Assembly (NCBI GenBank): GCA_910577675.1
Contig: CAJTOR010000036.1
Coordinates: 1-37,915 of the forward strand
Direction of reading: 5' to 3'
Origin: an uncultured Lachnospiraceae bacterium
GTDB lineage: Bacteria; Bacillota; Clostridia; Lachnospirales; Lachnospiraceae
Length of the DNA: 37,915 nt
Positions 22,647-32,121 of the stretch are shown here, one piece after another. Made by a program: the position numbers and the translations under genes. Position 1 is the first letter of the stretch. Every line of letters starts with the position of its first letter. The notes beneath the pieces were generated by a model. That model made no database searches and was not told where the DNA came from. It saw nothing but the letters and a program-made list of their open reading frames with translations.

Positions 22647-24890
22647 ATGAAAGTTAAAAAACATATTTTGTATTTTATGTGCGCAATTTTATTCAGTTGT
22701 ATATTTTTAAGCTGCAGTGAGAATAAGCAGCAGGGAGAAGAAAATCAGGGAACAGAGATCCATGATCCTGAGCAGGCGGAAATTACACAAAAACCGGAAG
22801 TATCCCCGGTTTCTGAAGATTTTCAAGACGGGGAAAATGTTGTTGACGTAAGATTTCCGGTTTTGGAAAATTACATAGAAAAAAATATTCCTTCGGTTTA
22901 TGATGGACATGAAAAAGAGCATTATTGCAATGTTGTTTTAAACGAAAAGAAAGAAATAGAATATTATACAATGGAAGAAAAAGAAGATGGATATGATATC
23001 CAAAAATATACATTAACGGGGGATGGAAGAAAAAATCCATATGTTTGGGTGCGGGAGGAAGTTTCATGGCTTAAGGGAATAAAAAATAAAGTCCATGACG
23101 ATCGGATAACCGTATTTTTGGGGGAAGATTCCAAAACCTATGCATGGTATATAGACAGTGAGGAAAATGTACATATTGTCAAACAAAGCAATGATACCTT
23201 TGTGGAACTTCCGAAGATGGATCTGCACAGGACAGATTTTCAGCAGATAGCCGTATTGGAAAATGGAAATATTGTTTCGGCAGATATGGGCAAGGAGTGT
23301 TTTGTTTATCAGCAGGAGGATGGCAGCTTACTGACAAGTTTTCCATGCGGCTGGTACGAAAGCCTTAGGGTAAGCGGAAACCAGATTTACATTACCGATC
23401 GAACCAGTTCCTATGTACAAAATTATAATGCAGAACAGCAGGTATTCGAAACACCAATTGCGTTAGAGATTGATAATTCGGTAAGAATTTTTTCTGATGA
23501 GGATGATGTTTATCTTGGCTGCCCGAAAGGAATTTTTCGCACGAAAAAAGGCGGGGAAGAGTTTCAGAAAATATTGGATGCGGGAACTTATCATTTTGCA
23601 AGAGAAAATATAATTTTGTTAAAATTCTTTGTATGCGGTGATGCCTTTTATTTTGTATATGGGGAAGATGGCGGCAGCATCAAGAAATATGTTCCGGCAG
23701 AGGAAGGGGATGAACCAGATCAATCTTTGACCGTCTACTCATTACAAAATAATGATGTAATTCTTGATATGATCTCAGAATTTCAAAATAAGTATCCGGA
23801 CATAGAAATTATCTATGAAACAGGGGAAGGGGCAGAGGGAAGTGTTACCATAGCAGATCGTATTCGTGCCTTAAATGCAAGAATTCTGGCAGGGGATGGT
23901 CCAGATGTTTTCGTACTGGATGGTTTGCCGACGGAGTCCTATATAAAAAAGGGAATTCTAGCAGATTTGATGCCAACACTTGCTGATAGAAAAGAAGACT
24001 TAGTGCCGGGAATTTTGTCCGCTTACACAACGGAAGAAAAAGTTTATATGCTGCCGCTGCGTTTTTCCGTACCTGTTTTTGTGACATCGGGTCAGGAGAG
24101 CAGTGTGTATTCTACTTTGGAAGCTCTGGTAGAATATTCAGAAGAAAATAATGGGATTATGCAGGGAGGATATTCCTATGCGGATCTTGTTGAAATGTTA
24201 TATTATAATTATAGACCGGATATGATATCAAAGGATGGGGTGGTAAAAAAAGAAAGTCTGAAAATTTTTTTGGAGCAGACAAAGCGATTCTGTGAGTCAG
24301 AAGGAATATCCGGTACAACGGATCATTCGAGAACTTATTTGCAAGGGTATTCTGGTGCAAATGACCTTTTATATGGAAACGCCAAATTTATGTTTGTCCT
24401 TGTAAATGGTGGTTCTGAACTTGCTGAACTTCCGAGCATTGTAAAATACAAAAATGGTGAAATAGTTGGAAATAACGGAGTGTTTTTCCCAAGTGCCATG
24501 TTAGGAGTTAATTCGATGTCGAAAAAGAAAGATCTGGCGTATTTATTTTTCCAGTTTGCCATTTCAAATGAAGTACAAAAAAGACATATATTTTTTTCTG
24601 GCTATCCGATTGATGTTAAAGTATTGGATAAATTCGCGAATACGGATCTTTCCCACATTGTAGTGGCAGGAGGGAACAACGGAGAACTTGATTTTTCGTA
24701 TTTTACAAAGGAAGAATCTGCGCAAATGATTGGTATTGCAAAAAATGTATCCACGCCCTTTACGGTAAATGCAAGTGTCTGGCAGATTATAGAAAATGAA
24801 TCTGTGGAATATTTAAAGGGAGAAAAGGGATTAGAAGAATGCGTGGATGTGATTGCGAGCCGGGTTCAGCTATATTTATATGAAGAGTAG
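22647..24890 (+). CDS. Two-domain lipoprotein with C-terminal sugar-ABC-type binding domain
   Basis: The protein has 747 residues. The N terminus (KKHILYFMCAILFSCIFLSC) is an export signal with a likely lipid-attachment Cys at residue 23. Residues 40-350 form a beta-rich region with repeated short strands (NIVSADMGKECFVYQQ, QIYITDR, DDVYLGCPKGIF), suggestive of a beta-propeller-like domain. From about residue 358 the sequence is a type 1 extracellular solute-binding protein: LTVYSLQNNDVILDMISEF, then GDGPDVFVLDG and GILADLMP. Ordinary binding proteins have about 420-450 residues, so the N-terminal half is an addition. It follows the precursor gene, and its permease partners are encoded at 29569 and 30449. 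A role in capturing the peptide product or a peptide signal outside the cell is inferred. Confidence 0.8.
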   Translation: MKVKKHILYFMCAILFSCIFLSCSENKQQGEENQGTEIHDPEQAEITQKPEVSPVSEDFQDGENVVDVRFPVLENYIEKNIPSVYDGHEKEHYCNVVLNEKKEIEYYTMEEKEDGYDIQKYTLTGDGRKNPYVWVREEVSWLKGIKNKVHDDRITVFLGEDSKTYAWYIDSEENVHIVKQSNDTFVELPKMDLHRTDFQQIAVLENGNIVSADMGKECFVYQQEDGSLLTSFPCGWYESLRVSGNQIYITDRTSSYVQNYNAEQQVFETPIALEIDNSVRIFSDEDDVYLGCPKGIFRTKKGGEEFQKILDAGTYHFARENIILLKFFVCGDAFYFVYGEDGGSIKKYVPAEEGDEPDQSLTVYSLQNNDVILDMISEFQNKYPDIEIIYETGEGAEGSVTIADRIRALNARILAGDGPDVFVLDGLPTESYIKKGILADLMPTLADRKEDLVPGILSAYTTEEKVYMLPLRFSVPVFVTSGQESSVYSTLEALVEYSEENNGIMQGGYSYADLVEMLYYNYRPDMISKDGVVKKESLKIFLEQTKRFCESEGISGTTDHSRTYLQGYSGANDLLYGNAKFMFVLVNGGSELAELPSIVKYKNGEIVGNNGVFFPSAMLGVNSMSKKKDLAYLFFQFAISNEVQKRHIFFSGYPIDVKVLDKFANTDLSHIVVAGGNNGELDFSYFTKEESAQMIGIAKNVSTPFTVNASVWQIIENESVEYLKGEKGLEECVDVIASRVQLYLYEE

Positions 24891-24954
24891 GAAAATAAAG
24901 ACCAAATGAGATTATGGTTATATTAGTGCTTATTGTATAAGGAGAACATTTTTA

Positions 24955-26478
24955 ATGAAGAAAGAAGAATTATTAACTTATTTTGGACAATTAGTGCCAA
25001 ATGGAAACTGGAAACGCCTTGGAATTACATTTCAGACAAAAAATTCTCTCTATTTTTATGATACGGGAACCGGAAAAGTTTTGGAGTGTGAGCCAAATGA
25101 ATTTCTTGTGATGGAGAACATATTAGAACACTCTGGAGTTTCTGCACTGGAGAAAACAGGATTGGCAGAGAACGAATTATTATCTGCCCTGGAAAGCATT
25201 AAGCTTTTAATTGAAACAGAAAAAATATGTCAGGCACCACTCTATAAAAAGTTTCGTTCACAAGAAATGGAAATAACGGGAACAAATGATATTCAGCAAG
25301 TGATCTTAGAACTGACAGAAGGCTGCAATTTACGTTGTAAATATTGTATTTATAATGAGGATCATGAAGATTTTAGGGGATTTTCTACTAAAAATATGAC
25401 CTGGGAAGTTGCAAAAAAAGCATTAGATTTTGTTTTTGCACATAGTGGAAAAGAGCTGTATGTTACCTTTTATGGTGGAGAGCCATTATTACAATTTCCA
25501 TTGATGAAGCAGTGCATAGATTATGCAATACAAAAAGTTGGAAAAGAACGTGAGTTACATTTTGGTTTTACTACAAACTTAACTTTAATTACAAAAGAAA
25601 TGGCAGAATATTTTTCCTCGTTGAAATCATGCAGTATTACAGGAAGTGTGGATGGGCCGGAGGAAATACATGATGCAAATCGAATTATGGTGAATCACAC
25701 AGGAAGTTTTGCAAAAGCAATGGAAGGATTAAAACTTCTTACCGATTGTATAAGCCAAAAGAAAACAGGGTTGACGGTTGGTATTAATGCGGTATTAACG
25801 CCTCCATATACTATGGAGAGAATAGAAAGAATCAATCAGTTTTTCCGCTCTATTTCATGGCTACCTTCAAATATAACCATTCACACTTCATATATGCAGG
25901 GATCTACTAAAAAGAAAGCAGTTAATCCAAAGCGGGAAGAAATCATGGAATCATTAGAAGAAAGTGATCCTTTAGAATTTTGGAAATTAGATAGAATATG
26001 TCAACAAAAGGACGAAGAAATAAGATACAATATGAACAATGTAAATCTTGCAAGGATACAGAATCGGAGCATTACAGCAGCACCGATTCCCTCTATGGAA
26101 CAGAACGGATGTTGTGCGCCGGGAGAAAGAAGACTTTATGTTACCACAGCGGGAAAATTTCATGTGTGTGAACGAGTTGGTGAATCCCCAATTATTGGCG
26201 ATGTAGAAAATGGAATGGATTTAGCAGCAATCAAAAAGTATTATATTGATGAGTATGCAAAAGAATCTCTGTCAGATTGTTCTAATTGTTGGGCAGTGCA
26301 TTTATGCTCTTTATGTTATGCTGCTTGCTATAATAAAGAAGGAATTGATATAAATAAAAAAAGAGGGTTATGTTATGATCAGAGGGCGATGGTAAAAAAT
26401 GATTTGATTTCCTATCACCAGATTATGGAACAGAACCCATCTTATTTGGAACGTTATTGCAGCAAAGAGTTAAAATAA
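24955..26478 (+). CDS. Radical SAM/SPASM peptide maturase (CcpM-like)
   Basis: The protein has 507 residues from ATG 24955 (AAGGAG upstream). An N-terminal RiPP-recognition-like region (about residues 1-110) precedes the radical SAM core. The 4Fe-4S ligands are in CNLRCKYC (Cys124, 128, 131) and the glycine-rich GGEPLL follows. The C-terminal SPASM domain has many Cys: GCCAPGE (386-387), VCERVG, then SDCSNCWAVHLCSLCYAAC, enough to hold two auxiliary clusters. Such enzymes install thioether, carbon-carbon or other cross-links in RiPP precursors. The Cys-rich peptide at 22235 is the obvious substrate. The arrangement reminds me of the Cys-rich peptide maturase CcpM, but the substrate differs. 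Confidence 0.9.
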   Translation: MKKEELLTYFGQLVPNGNWKRLGITFQTKNSLYFYDTGTGKVLECEPNEFLVMENILEHSGVSALEKTGLAENELLSALESIKLLIETEKICQAPLYKKFRSQEMEITGTNDIQQVILELTEGCNLRCKYCIYNEDHEDFRGFSTKNMTWEVAKKALDFVFAHSGKELYVTFYGGEPLLQFPLMKQCIDYAIQKVGKERELHFGFTTNLTLITKEMAEYFSSLKSCSITGSVDGPEEIHDANRIMVNHTGSFAKAMEGLKLLTDCISQKKTGLTVGINAVLTPPYTMERIERINQFFRSISWLPSNITIHTSYMQGSTKKKAVNPKREEIMESLEESDPLEFWKLDRICQQKDEEIRYNMNNVNLARIQNRSITAAPIPSMEQNGCCAPGERRLYVTTAGKFHVCERVGESPIIGDVENGMDLAAIKKYYIDEYAKESLSDCSNCWAVHLCSLCYAACYNKEGIDINKKRGLCYDQRAMVKNDLISYHQIMEQNPSYLERYCSKELK

Positions 26479-26482
26479 TATC

Positions 26483-26533
26483 AAACAGTGCAGCCCTTTC
26501 CTCCTGTTTTGGGGTGAAAGGGTTAGCCTGTTT
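26483..26533 (+). other. Long hairpin between maturase and peptidase genes
   Basis: AAACAG (26483-26488) pairs with CTGTTT (26528-26533) and CCCTTTC with GAAAGGG inside it; a further CTCC/GGGG extends the stem around a TGTTTT loop. The T-run is weak. It could be an attenuator or an mRNA stabiliser separating the maturase from the peptidase-export genes. Confidence 0.6.
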
Positions 26534-26563
26534 AAAAACTTACCACTAAGATAGGAGAAGCTT

Positions 26564-27814
26564 ATGGAAGATATCTTGCAGATGGGGCAATTGGAAAATG
26601 GGGTGCATTACTATATCCGAAAGACTGATTTACAGACGGATTTGGTTTATCTTGTGTTATCCGTTAAAGTGGGGTCTTTTCAAGATGGATTTCAGAAGGG
26701 GATTGCACATTTGTTAGAACACTGCAATATGAGCCTTGAAAAATATCAGAGGAATCCCTTCTCTTTTTGTTATCGGGGCAGGGCATATACCAATCATTAT
26801 TCCACAAATTATATTTTTGCTTTTCAAAAAGAAGGAATCGGGGATGTTTTTGATCGGCTTCAACGCCTGCTTTTAGGTGAATTTTTAAATCCGGATCAAT
26901 TATCGGAAATCAAACAGGATATTCGAAAAGAATGGCAGAAAAAAGAGGAAAATATGGATTATCAGGGGCTAAAACTTTTTTTTGAAGATACGGACTATCT
27001 TCTTTTTCTGCCGATCGGGAAAATGGATCTTGTTTCTGGATTGTCTTTTGAGGAGGTGGAGCAGTTTTTTTTCCATTGGTACACCCCTGAACGAATGGCA
27101 GTTTTATTGGTTGGAGATGTATCTTTTGAATGGATCGAGAAGATAAAAAAATTAAAATTTCAATGTGGAACAAAAAGAAAACTAGATTTTCTCCTTACCC
27201 CTGTTTCGTTATCCGGTAAAAAACTGCCAGAAGTAGAGAAATTTGTACCAAAAAATGGAACATTTCTCCATTACTTTTTTATTGTAGAATGGAAAGCGCA
27301 AATGGAACAGAAACAATATATCAAAGAAAATTTTCATTACGACTTCTGCCATGATGTGATCGTAAAGGCATTTGACAGCCAGAAAGTATACGGTTTGGGC
27401 AAAAAAGGATGTCAATGCAACTTTTTTGCGCCGCTGCAGGAGTTATTCTATTTTAGCGCGAAGAAAGAAACTTACGAAAAAGGGGAATCCATTGGGCAAA
27501 TCCGGGCAGAAATTGCCTCGTTTGTCCTGAATTATTTTGAAGAAAATTTTGAAAAGATGAAAAAAGAATATAGGATTGCCCTGCAAAATTATAAAGACTA
27601 TATTGATGTACAGGAGATGATGAATCAATGTACAGATCATTATATTTATGGAAATAAACTGATAGATTGTAATCAGGAGAAGGAAGTCCTTTCCCGGTAT
27701 ATCAATGAAATAGAAAAGACAAAAGTGAAAAATATTTTAGAGGAAATTTTATGGGAAGGGGCAATCCGATACGTGGAAAGAGAAGGAGGGCTGGAAATTG
27801 ACCACTGGCGATAA
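26564..27814 (+). CDS. M16-family zinc peptidase
   Basis: The protein has 416 residues, the size of a single M16B unit, with no signal peptide, so it acts in the cytoplasm. The inverted zinc motif HLLEH (His49, Glu52, His53) is complete, and the distal ligand Glu lies in DIRKEWQ (Glu123). The C-terminal half is more diverged and aromatic. M16 peptidases close around unstructured peptides of 20-70 residues and act as leader peptidases in several RiPP pathways. Since neither precursor has a double-Gly site and the exporter has no C39 domain, this enzyme is the best candidate to remove one or both leaders. It overlaps the exporter gene by 17 bases. Confidence 0.85.
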   Translation: MEDILQMGQLENGVHYYIRKTDLQTDLVYLVLSVKVGSFQDGFQKGIAHLLEHCNMSLEKYQRNPFSFCYRGRAYTNHYSTNYIFAFQKEGIGDVFDRLQRLLLGEFLNPDQLSEIKQDIRKEWQKKEENMDYQGLKLFFEDTDYLLFLPIGKMDLVSGLSFEEVEQFFFHWYTPERMAVLLVGDVSFEWIEKIKKLKFQCGTKRKLDFLLTPVSLSGKKLPEVEKFVPKNGTFLHYFFIVEWKAQMEQKQYIKENFHYDFCHDVIVKAFDSQKVYGLGKKGCQCNFFAPLQELFYFSAKKETYEKGESIGQIRAEIASFVLNYFEENFEKMKKEYRIALQNYKDYIDVQEMMNQCTDHYIYGNKLIDCNQEKEVLSRYINEIEKTKVKNILEEILWEGAIRYVEREGGLEIDHWR

Positions 27815-29582
27815 AAAAACGATATTCCGATTTCTTGGCCTGTTAAAAAAGTACCGTGGGAAAATAGTATTTCTGATGCTCGCGCTCCTATGTTCCATTT
27901 TTCTGTCTTTATTTTCTCCAATACTAAGCAGAAAATTGATGGATGATGGGTTAATGAAAAGAGATTTTAAAGTAATCCTCAAGATGATATTGATCTTATT
28001 TGCTTTTCGGCAGATTTCAATTTTACTTTCTTTATGGATTGAGAGAAAGCGTCTGGGGATAGTATATGATTTCCGTTTCCACCTGGAAAAGCAGGCGATC
28101 GATCATATTTTGGCGATAAAAGCGGATTATTTTCATAAAGTTGGGCAATCAGAACTGTTAAGTCAGATTGATGTGGATGTGAATTATATATGCAGTATCC
28201 TCAATACGAATACGCTGTCGATTATCTCCAGTATATTTACCATTGTTGGCGGGATCGGTGCGGCGGTATATATGGATTTTCGGCTCGCGCTCCTGTTTTT
28301 TTCTATGCTGCCATTCAAATATCTGATTATCCATATCCACAGCAAGTTTCAGAAAAAGAAACTGAATCTTTTTTTGGAGAAAAATATTGCGTATGCGCGC
28401 TGGTTTAGCGAAGTGGTGACAGGAATGACCGATATCCGTATTTTCGGGCTGGAAAGGAAGAAACAGGAAGAATTTGTAAAGATGGATGGGGAGAAGATAG
28501 CGGCTCATCGGGATATGGATGCACTATCCCAGTACCGGAGTCTGGCAGATGGAACATTGGATGCCCTTTTAAACCTGCTTATTTTTTTGATTGGCGGAAT
28601 TTTTATTGTGCGTGGCGAATTGACGGTGGGAAGTCTGTATGCGTTTCTTAGCTATAGTTCCTATGTTATGGCACCCCTTTCTTCCATCCTGAACCTGAAA
28701 TTCATTCTTACCAATGTCCTGCCTTCTGCCACAAGGTTTTTTGAATTTCTTGATCAGACAGAGGAAGATACTATGGAAGGGGAGCAGGAGATAAAATTTC
28801 CTCTTGCAGAAGAAGTTTTGCAAAAGAAAAATTTTCCCGGAGAAAATTCGTTGGATATTGAATTTCGTCATGTTCTTTTCTGCTACAATGCAGAAGAAAA
28901 GGAAAAAAAGGTGCTGAATGGTGTTGATCTGAACATACCGGAGGGAGAAAAACTTGCCCTGATTGGAAGAAATGGTTCGGGCAAGACCACATTGATCAAA
29001 CTGCTCTTGCGTTTTTATTCCTGCCAGGATGGTTCCATTCTTTTGGATGGGCATGAAATAGAAAAAATTCCATTAAAGGAGTATCGGGGATTGTTTTCCG
29101 TAGTAAGCCAGGAAATTTATCTGTTTAATGATACGATTCGAAATAATATTTGTATGTACCGTGATTTTGCGGAGGATGCGATTCGGGCAGTGCTTGATGA
29201 GGTTGGGCTGTCTGAACTAATTGCTGAGAGGGGAATGGATTTCCCGGTTGGTATTAACGGGGCGTTTCTGTCCGGTGGGCAGAAACAAAAAGTAGCACTG
29301 GCAAGGGCGTTATTATATGACCGCCCAGTGTTTCTTTTTGATGAGGCGACTTCCAACACGGATATTGATTTTGAGGCGCGTTTTCGAAAGATGCTTACCC
29401 AACGCCTGGCAAACAAAACAGTTATTATGATTACCCATAACGTGGATTTATTACAGGTGGCGGATCATATTGTTTTGATGGGGGAAGGAGAGATTTTGTG
29501 TGGGGGTTCCTACGAAGATCTGAAAGGGGGAGATGAGAGGTTTGCGAAATGGCTGGAACAAAATGAGAATGGAGAAACATAA
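27798..29582 (+). CDS. ABC exporter (half-transporter) without C39 domain
   Basis: The protein has 594 residues from TTG 27798 (AAGGAGGG before it, inside the end of the peptidase gene). The N-terminal 310 residues form six membrane segments of the type I exporter fold. The ATPase domain has Walker A GRNGSGKTT (about residue 392), signature LSGGQKQKVALARAL (about 490) and Walker B VFLFDEATS (about 510). No peptidase domain precedes the membrane region, unlike LanT-type exporters. It should work as a homodimer to export the matured peptide, possibly with the adaptor encoded at 31344, or provide immunity. It is the only complete ATP-binding transporter protein of the cluster. Confidence 0.9.
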   Translation: MTTGDKKTIFRFLGLLKKYRGKIVFLMLALLCSIFLSLFSPILSRKLMDDGLMKRDFKVILKMILILFAFRQISILLSLWIERKRLGIVYDFRFHLEKQAIDHILAIKADYFHKVGQSELLSQIDVDVNYICSILNTNTLSIISSIFTIVGGIGAAVYMDFRLALLFFSMLPFKYLIIHIHSKFQKKKLNLFLEKNIAYARWFSEVVTGMTDIRIFGLERKKQEEFVKMDGEKIAAHRDMDALSQYRSLADGTLDALLNLLIFLIGGIFIVRGELTVGSLYAFLSYSSYVMAPLSSILNLKFILTNVLPSATRFFEFLDQTEEDTMEGEQEIKFPLAEEVLQKKNFPGENSLDIEFRHVLFCYNAEEKEKKVLNGVDLNIPEGEKLALIGRNGSGKTTLIKLLLRFYSCQDGSILLDGHEIEKIPLKEYRGLFSVVSQEIYLFNDTIRNNICMYRDFAEDAIRAVLDEVGLSELIAERGMDFPVGINGAFLSGGQKQKVALARALLYDRPVFLFDEATSNTDIDFEARFRKMLTQRLANKTVIMITHNVDLLQVADHIVLMGEGEILCGGSYEDLKGGDERFAKWLEQNENGET

Positions 29583-30432
29583 AAGAAAAAAGAAGAAATT
29601 TCGATGGGAATTACTGTTTCTTTTTCCGAGCGTTATCGGTGTGGCAGTTTTTTATTTTATCCCGTTTTGCGATGTTCTTCTTCGTTCCTTTCAAACGGAG
29701 TTTGGCAGCGGGTTTGCAGGGTTTGAAAATTATAAGCTTGTCCTGGAAAATAAGGCATTTGGGATTGCCGTAAGGAATACGGCAAAATTTATTGCGGTTT
29801 ACATTCCGGCACTCTTAATCTTTTCCTTGTTTCTTGCAGTACTGCTTGATTATTTAAAGGAACGGCAGAAGCTGTATAAAAAAATATTTCTGCTCCCGAT
29901 GGCGATCCCCGTTGCCTCCCTGGTGCTGATCTGGAAAGTCTTTTTTGATAAAGCGGGGTTAATCAACGGGATTTTAAAATGTTTTGGGGTTGCAGGACCG
30001 GACTATTTTCATACTTCGTTTGCTTTTTTGGTTCTTGGGATTACTTACTTATGGAGAAATTTTGGATATGATATGCTGTTGTGGAAAACGGGAGTGGATG
30101 CAATTGAAGAAGAGATGTATGAAGCGGCGGCACTGGATGGCGCGGGGGGTGTAAGGCGTTTCTGGTATATTACGCTGCCCCAGTTAAAGGAAATGGGATT
30201 TGTTATTGTCGTGATTTCTATTATCAATTCCTTTAAAGTGTTTCGGGAAGCGTATCTGATTGGAGGGGACTATCCAAACCAAAGCATTTATATGCTCCAG
30301 CATCTGTTTAACAATTGGTTTGTCCGGCTGGAACTTGGAAAACTGACTGCCGCTGCGATTATGTTGGCGGTGGTAGTGATTCTCTTTGTCGCCGGGGTTG
30401 AGAGAATTTTGACCCCAAAAGAGAAAGTTTAG
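29569..30432 (+). CDS. MalF/UgpA-like ABC permease
   Basis: The protein is about 287 residues with six membrane segments. The basic start (KHKRKKKK) runs into the first helix (ELLFLFPSVIGVAVFYF). The cytoplasmic EAA loop is clear: EEMYEAAALDGAGGVRRF, which contacts an ATPase of the MalK/MsmX kind. I chose ATG 29569 by fit to the family start; ATG 29563 or 29533 are possible and no start has a good ribosome site. The gene overlaps the exporter. Together with the permease at 30449 and the binding protein at 22647 it makes a carbohydrate-type importer lacking its own ATPase. Confidence 0.85.
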   Translation: MEKHKRKKKKFRWELLFLFPSVIGVAVFYFIPFCDVLLRSFQTEFGSGFAGFENYKLVLENKAFGIAVRNTAKFIAVYIPALLIFSLFLAVLLDYLKERQKLYKKIFLLPMAIPVASLVLIWKVFFDKAGLINGILKCFGVAGPDYFHTSFAFLVLGITYLWRNFGYDMLLWKTGVDAIEEEMYEAAALDGAGGVRRFWYITLPQLKEMGFVIVVISIINSFKVFREAYLIGGDYPNQSIYMLQHLFNNWFVRLELGKLTAAAIMLAVVVILFVAGVERILTPKEKV

Positions 30433-30448
30433 ACGGGGGATATGGGAA

Positions 30449-31285
30449 ATGAAAAAAATGGTTCATCTTGGTCTGTTGTTTTTGGTACTGGTGATTTTTG
30501 CGCCGGTCTGTATTACCGTTATTCATTCCTTTATGGGAACGGGGGAACTGGAATTGAATATTGGGGGCATTTTGACTGGGTCGGCAAAGCCAGTGGCGAT
30601 CTCCTTCCTGCCTTCTTATCCAACGCTAAAAAATTATAAAGATCTGCTGCTGTATTCGGAAGCTTTTTACCGGATGTTCTGGAACTGTCTGATTCAATCC
30701 GTTCCGACAGTGATCGGGCAGATTATTGTGGCAGCACCTGCCGCTTTTGTTATGGCAAAATATTCGTTTCATGGCAAGCGTGTTTTATTCTGGATTTACC
30801 TTGTAGCAATGTTGATGCCATTTCAGGTTTTGATGGTATCTGAATACCTGGTTTTAATGAAACTGTCCATTATAAATACACATTTGGCAATTATTTTGCC
30901 GGGGATTTTCGGAACTTACCCAGTATTTATTTTGACGAAGGTATTTATGAACATTCCGGATGAAGTTATAGAGGCAGCAAGGATAGATGGGGCAGGAAGC
31001 TTTACTTTGTTGAGCAAAATTGTAGTACCCATTGGAAAAGGCGGGATTGTAGCAGTGGCTGTGCTTGATTTTCTGGAATGTATCAATAGTATCGAAGCAC
31101 CGCTGGTGTTTTTAAAAGATAAGGTGTTGCATCCGCTCTCCCTGTTCTTCCCGGAGGTTTCGCTTTATAATGCAGGGGCGGTGTTCGCTGCCTCGGTGGT
31201 TATTATGATCCCAGCAGTCCTTATTTTTTTGCTTGGGGATGAATATTTGGAAACTGGATTTCAGGCGTTTCAGGTAAAAGCTTAA
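30449..31285 (+). CDS. MalG/UgpE-like ABC permease
   Basis: The protein has 278 residues with six membrane segments and the EAA loop PDEVIEAARIDGAGSFTLL. It starts 16 bases after the MalF-like gene behind GGGGGATATGGG. The pair forms the membrane channel of a CUT1-type importer. Such importers often share a multitask ATPase (MsmX) encoded elsewhere, and none is present here. Its placing inside a RiPP operon suggests a substrate other than ordinary sugar uptake, perhaps a modified peptide, a glycan receptor fragment or self-protection. This is inferred from context. Confidence 0.88.
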   Translation: MKKMVHLGLLFLVLVIFAPVCITVIHSFMGTGELELNIGGILTGSAKPVAISFLPSYPTLKNYKDLLLYSEAFYRMFWNCLIQSVPTVIGQIIVAAPAAFVMAKYSFHGKRVLFWIYLVAMLMPFQVLMVSEYLVLMKLSIINTHLAIILPGIFGTYPVFILTKVFMNIPDEVIEAARIDGAGSFTLLSKIVVPIGKGGIVAVAVLDFLECINSIEAPLVFLKDKVLHPLSLFFPEVSLYNAGAVFAASVVIMIPAVLIFLLGDEYLETGFQAFQVKA

Positions 31286-31343
31286 AAACAAAAAAGGAAT
31301 GCGTTAAGAAAAGAATAGGAAAGAGGAGGTTTCGGTAAAATTG

Positions 31344-32078
31344 ATGAAAAAGAAAACAAAAAAGCTGGTTTACACGCTTCTCGCTGTTTTTCTGCTTGCA
31401 ATGATGGTAATGACGCTTGTATCCAGAATAATGAATCAGTCCCATATCCCGGAGGTGGAAACCCAGACCCCACGTTCCAGTATTTTGGTACTGGATGCCA
31501 TTGGAAGGGGCGTAGTACGGTTTGGAACACCAGTGGATAGCAGAATCGAAAAGAAATTGTTTTCAGAGGATACTTATTATGTCGAAGGGTATTTTTTTGA
31601 AAAAGATTCGCTGAAAAATGTGCCGGAAGGCAGTACGATCGATTTGTCCGTGGGAGGGGAAACCTTGGAAGGTATTTTGGAAGCAAAGATGTATAATTAT
31701 CGGGAAGATACGATGGATGTTGTTATTTCTTTGCCAAAAGAAATTTCTTTGCCAGAAGGAAATTCCCAGCAGGCAGGGAAAGCCTATACCGCTGGAAGCG
31801 AGGTGGAGTTTGTCTTGAAAGAGGCAAGAGTGAAGTATCCAACCTGTATTTCAAAGGATCTGGTTTATGAAGAAGATGGAGAGTTTTATATTTATACTTT
31901 AAAGGAGCAGGACAGTATCCTTGGAAATATTACCATTGCCGTGAAAATGCAGATTCATGTTGTGGCACAAAATGATCGTGCTGTTGCTGTGTCAGAAGAA
32001 CTGGATTCAGATATACAGATTATTTCCAAAGGAGTGCCTTTGGAGGATGGAATGCGGGTGAGAAAACGGGAGTGGTAA
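31344..32078 (+). CDS. Short membrane-anchored adaptor, C-terminal HlyD/MacA-like
   Basis: The protein has 244 residues from ATG 31344 (TTG 31341 also possible; GGAGGT lies at 31325-31330). One membrane helix (about residues 9-30) anchors it. The rest resembles the C-terminal beta-barrel and membrane-proximal parts of periplasmic adaptor proteins: LSVGGETLEGILEAK, then DLVYEEDGEFYIYTL and VPLEDGMRVRKRE. The lipoyl halves and the long coiled-coil hairpin are absent; normal adaptors have 350-450 residues. It could serve the exporter encoded two genes upstream as a docking stub across the cell envelope. It ends the peptide-export operon. Confidence 0.6.
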   Translation: MKKKTKKLVYTLLAVFLLAMMVMTLVSRIMNQSHIPEVETQTPRSSILVLDAIGRGVVRFGTPVDSRIEKKLFSEDTYYVEGYFFEKDSLKNVPEGSTIDLSVGGETLEGILEAKMYNYREDTMDVVISLPKEISLPEGNSQQAGKAYTAGSEVEFVLKEARVKYPTCISKDLVYEEDGEFYIYTLKEQDSILGNITIAVKMQIHVVAQNDRAVAVSEELDSDIQIISKGVPLEDGMRVRKREW

Positions 32079-32121
32079 GAACATTATTTTTGTGAACTAT
32101 TCGACAAAAACGACAAAACAA

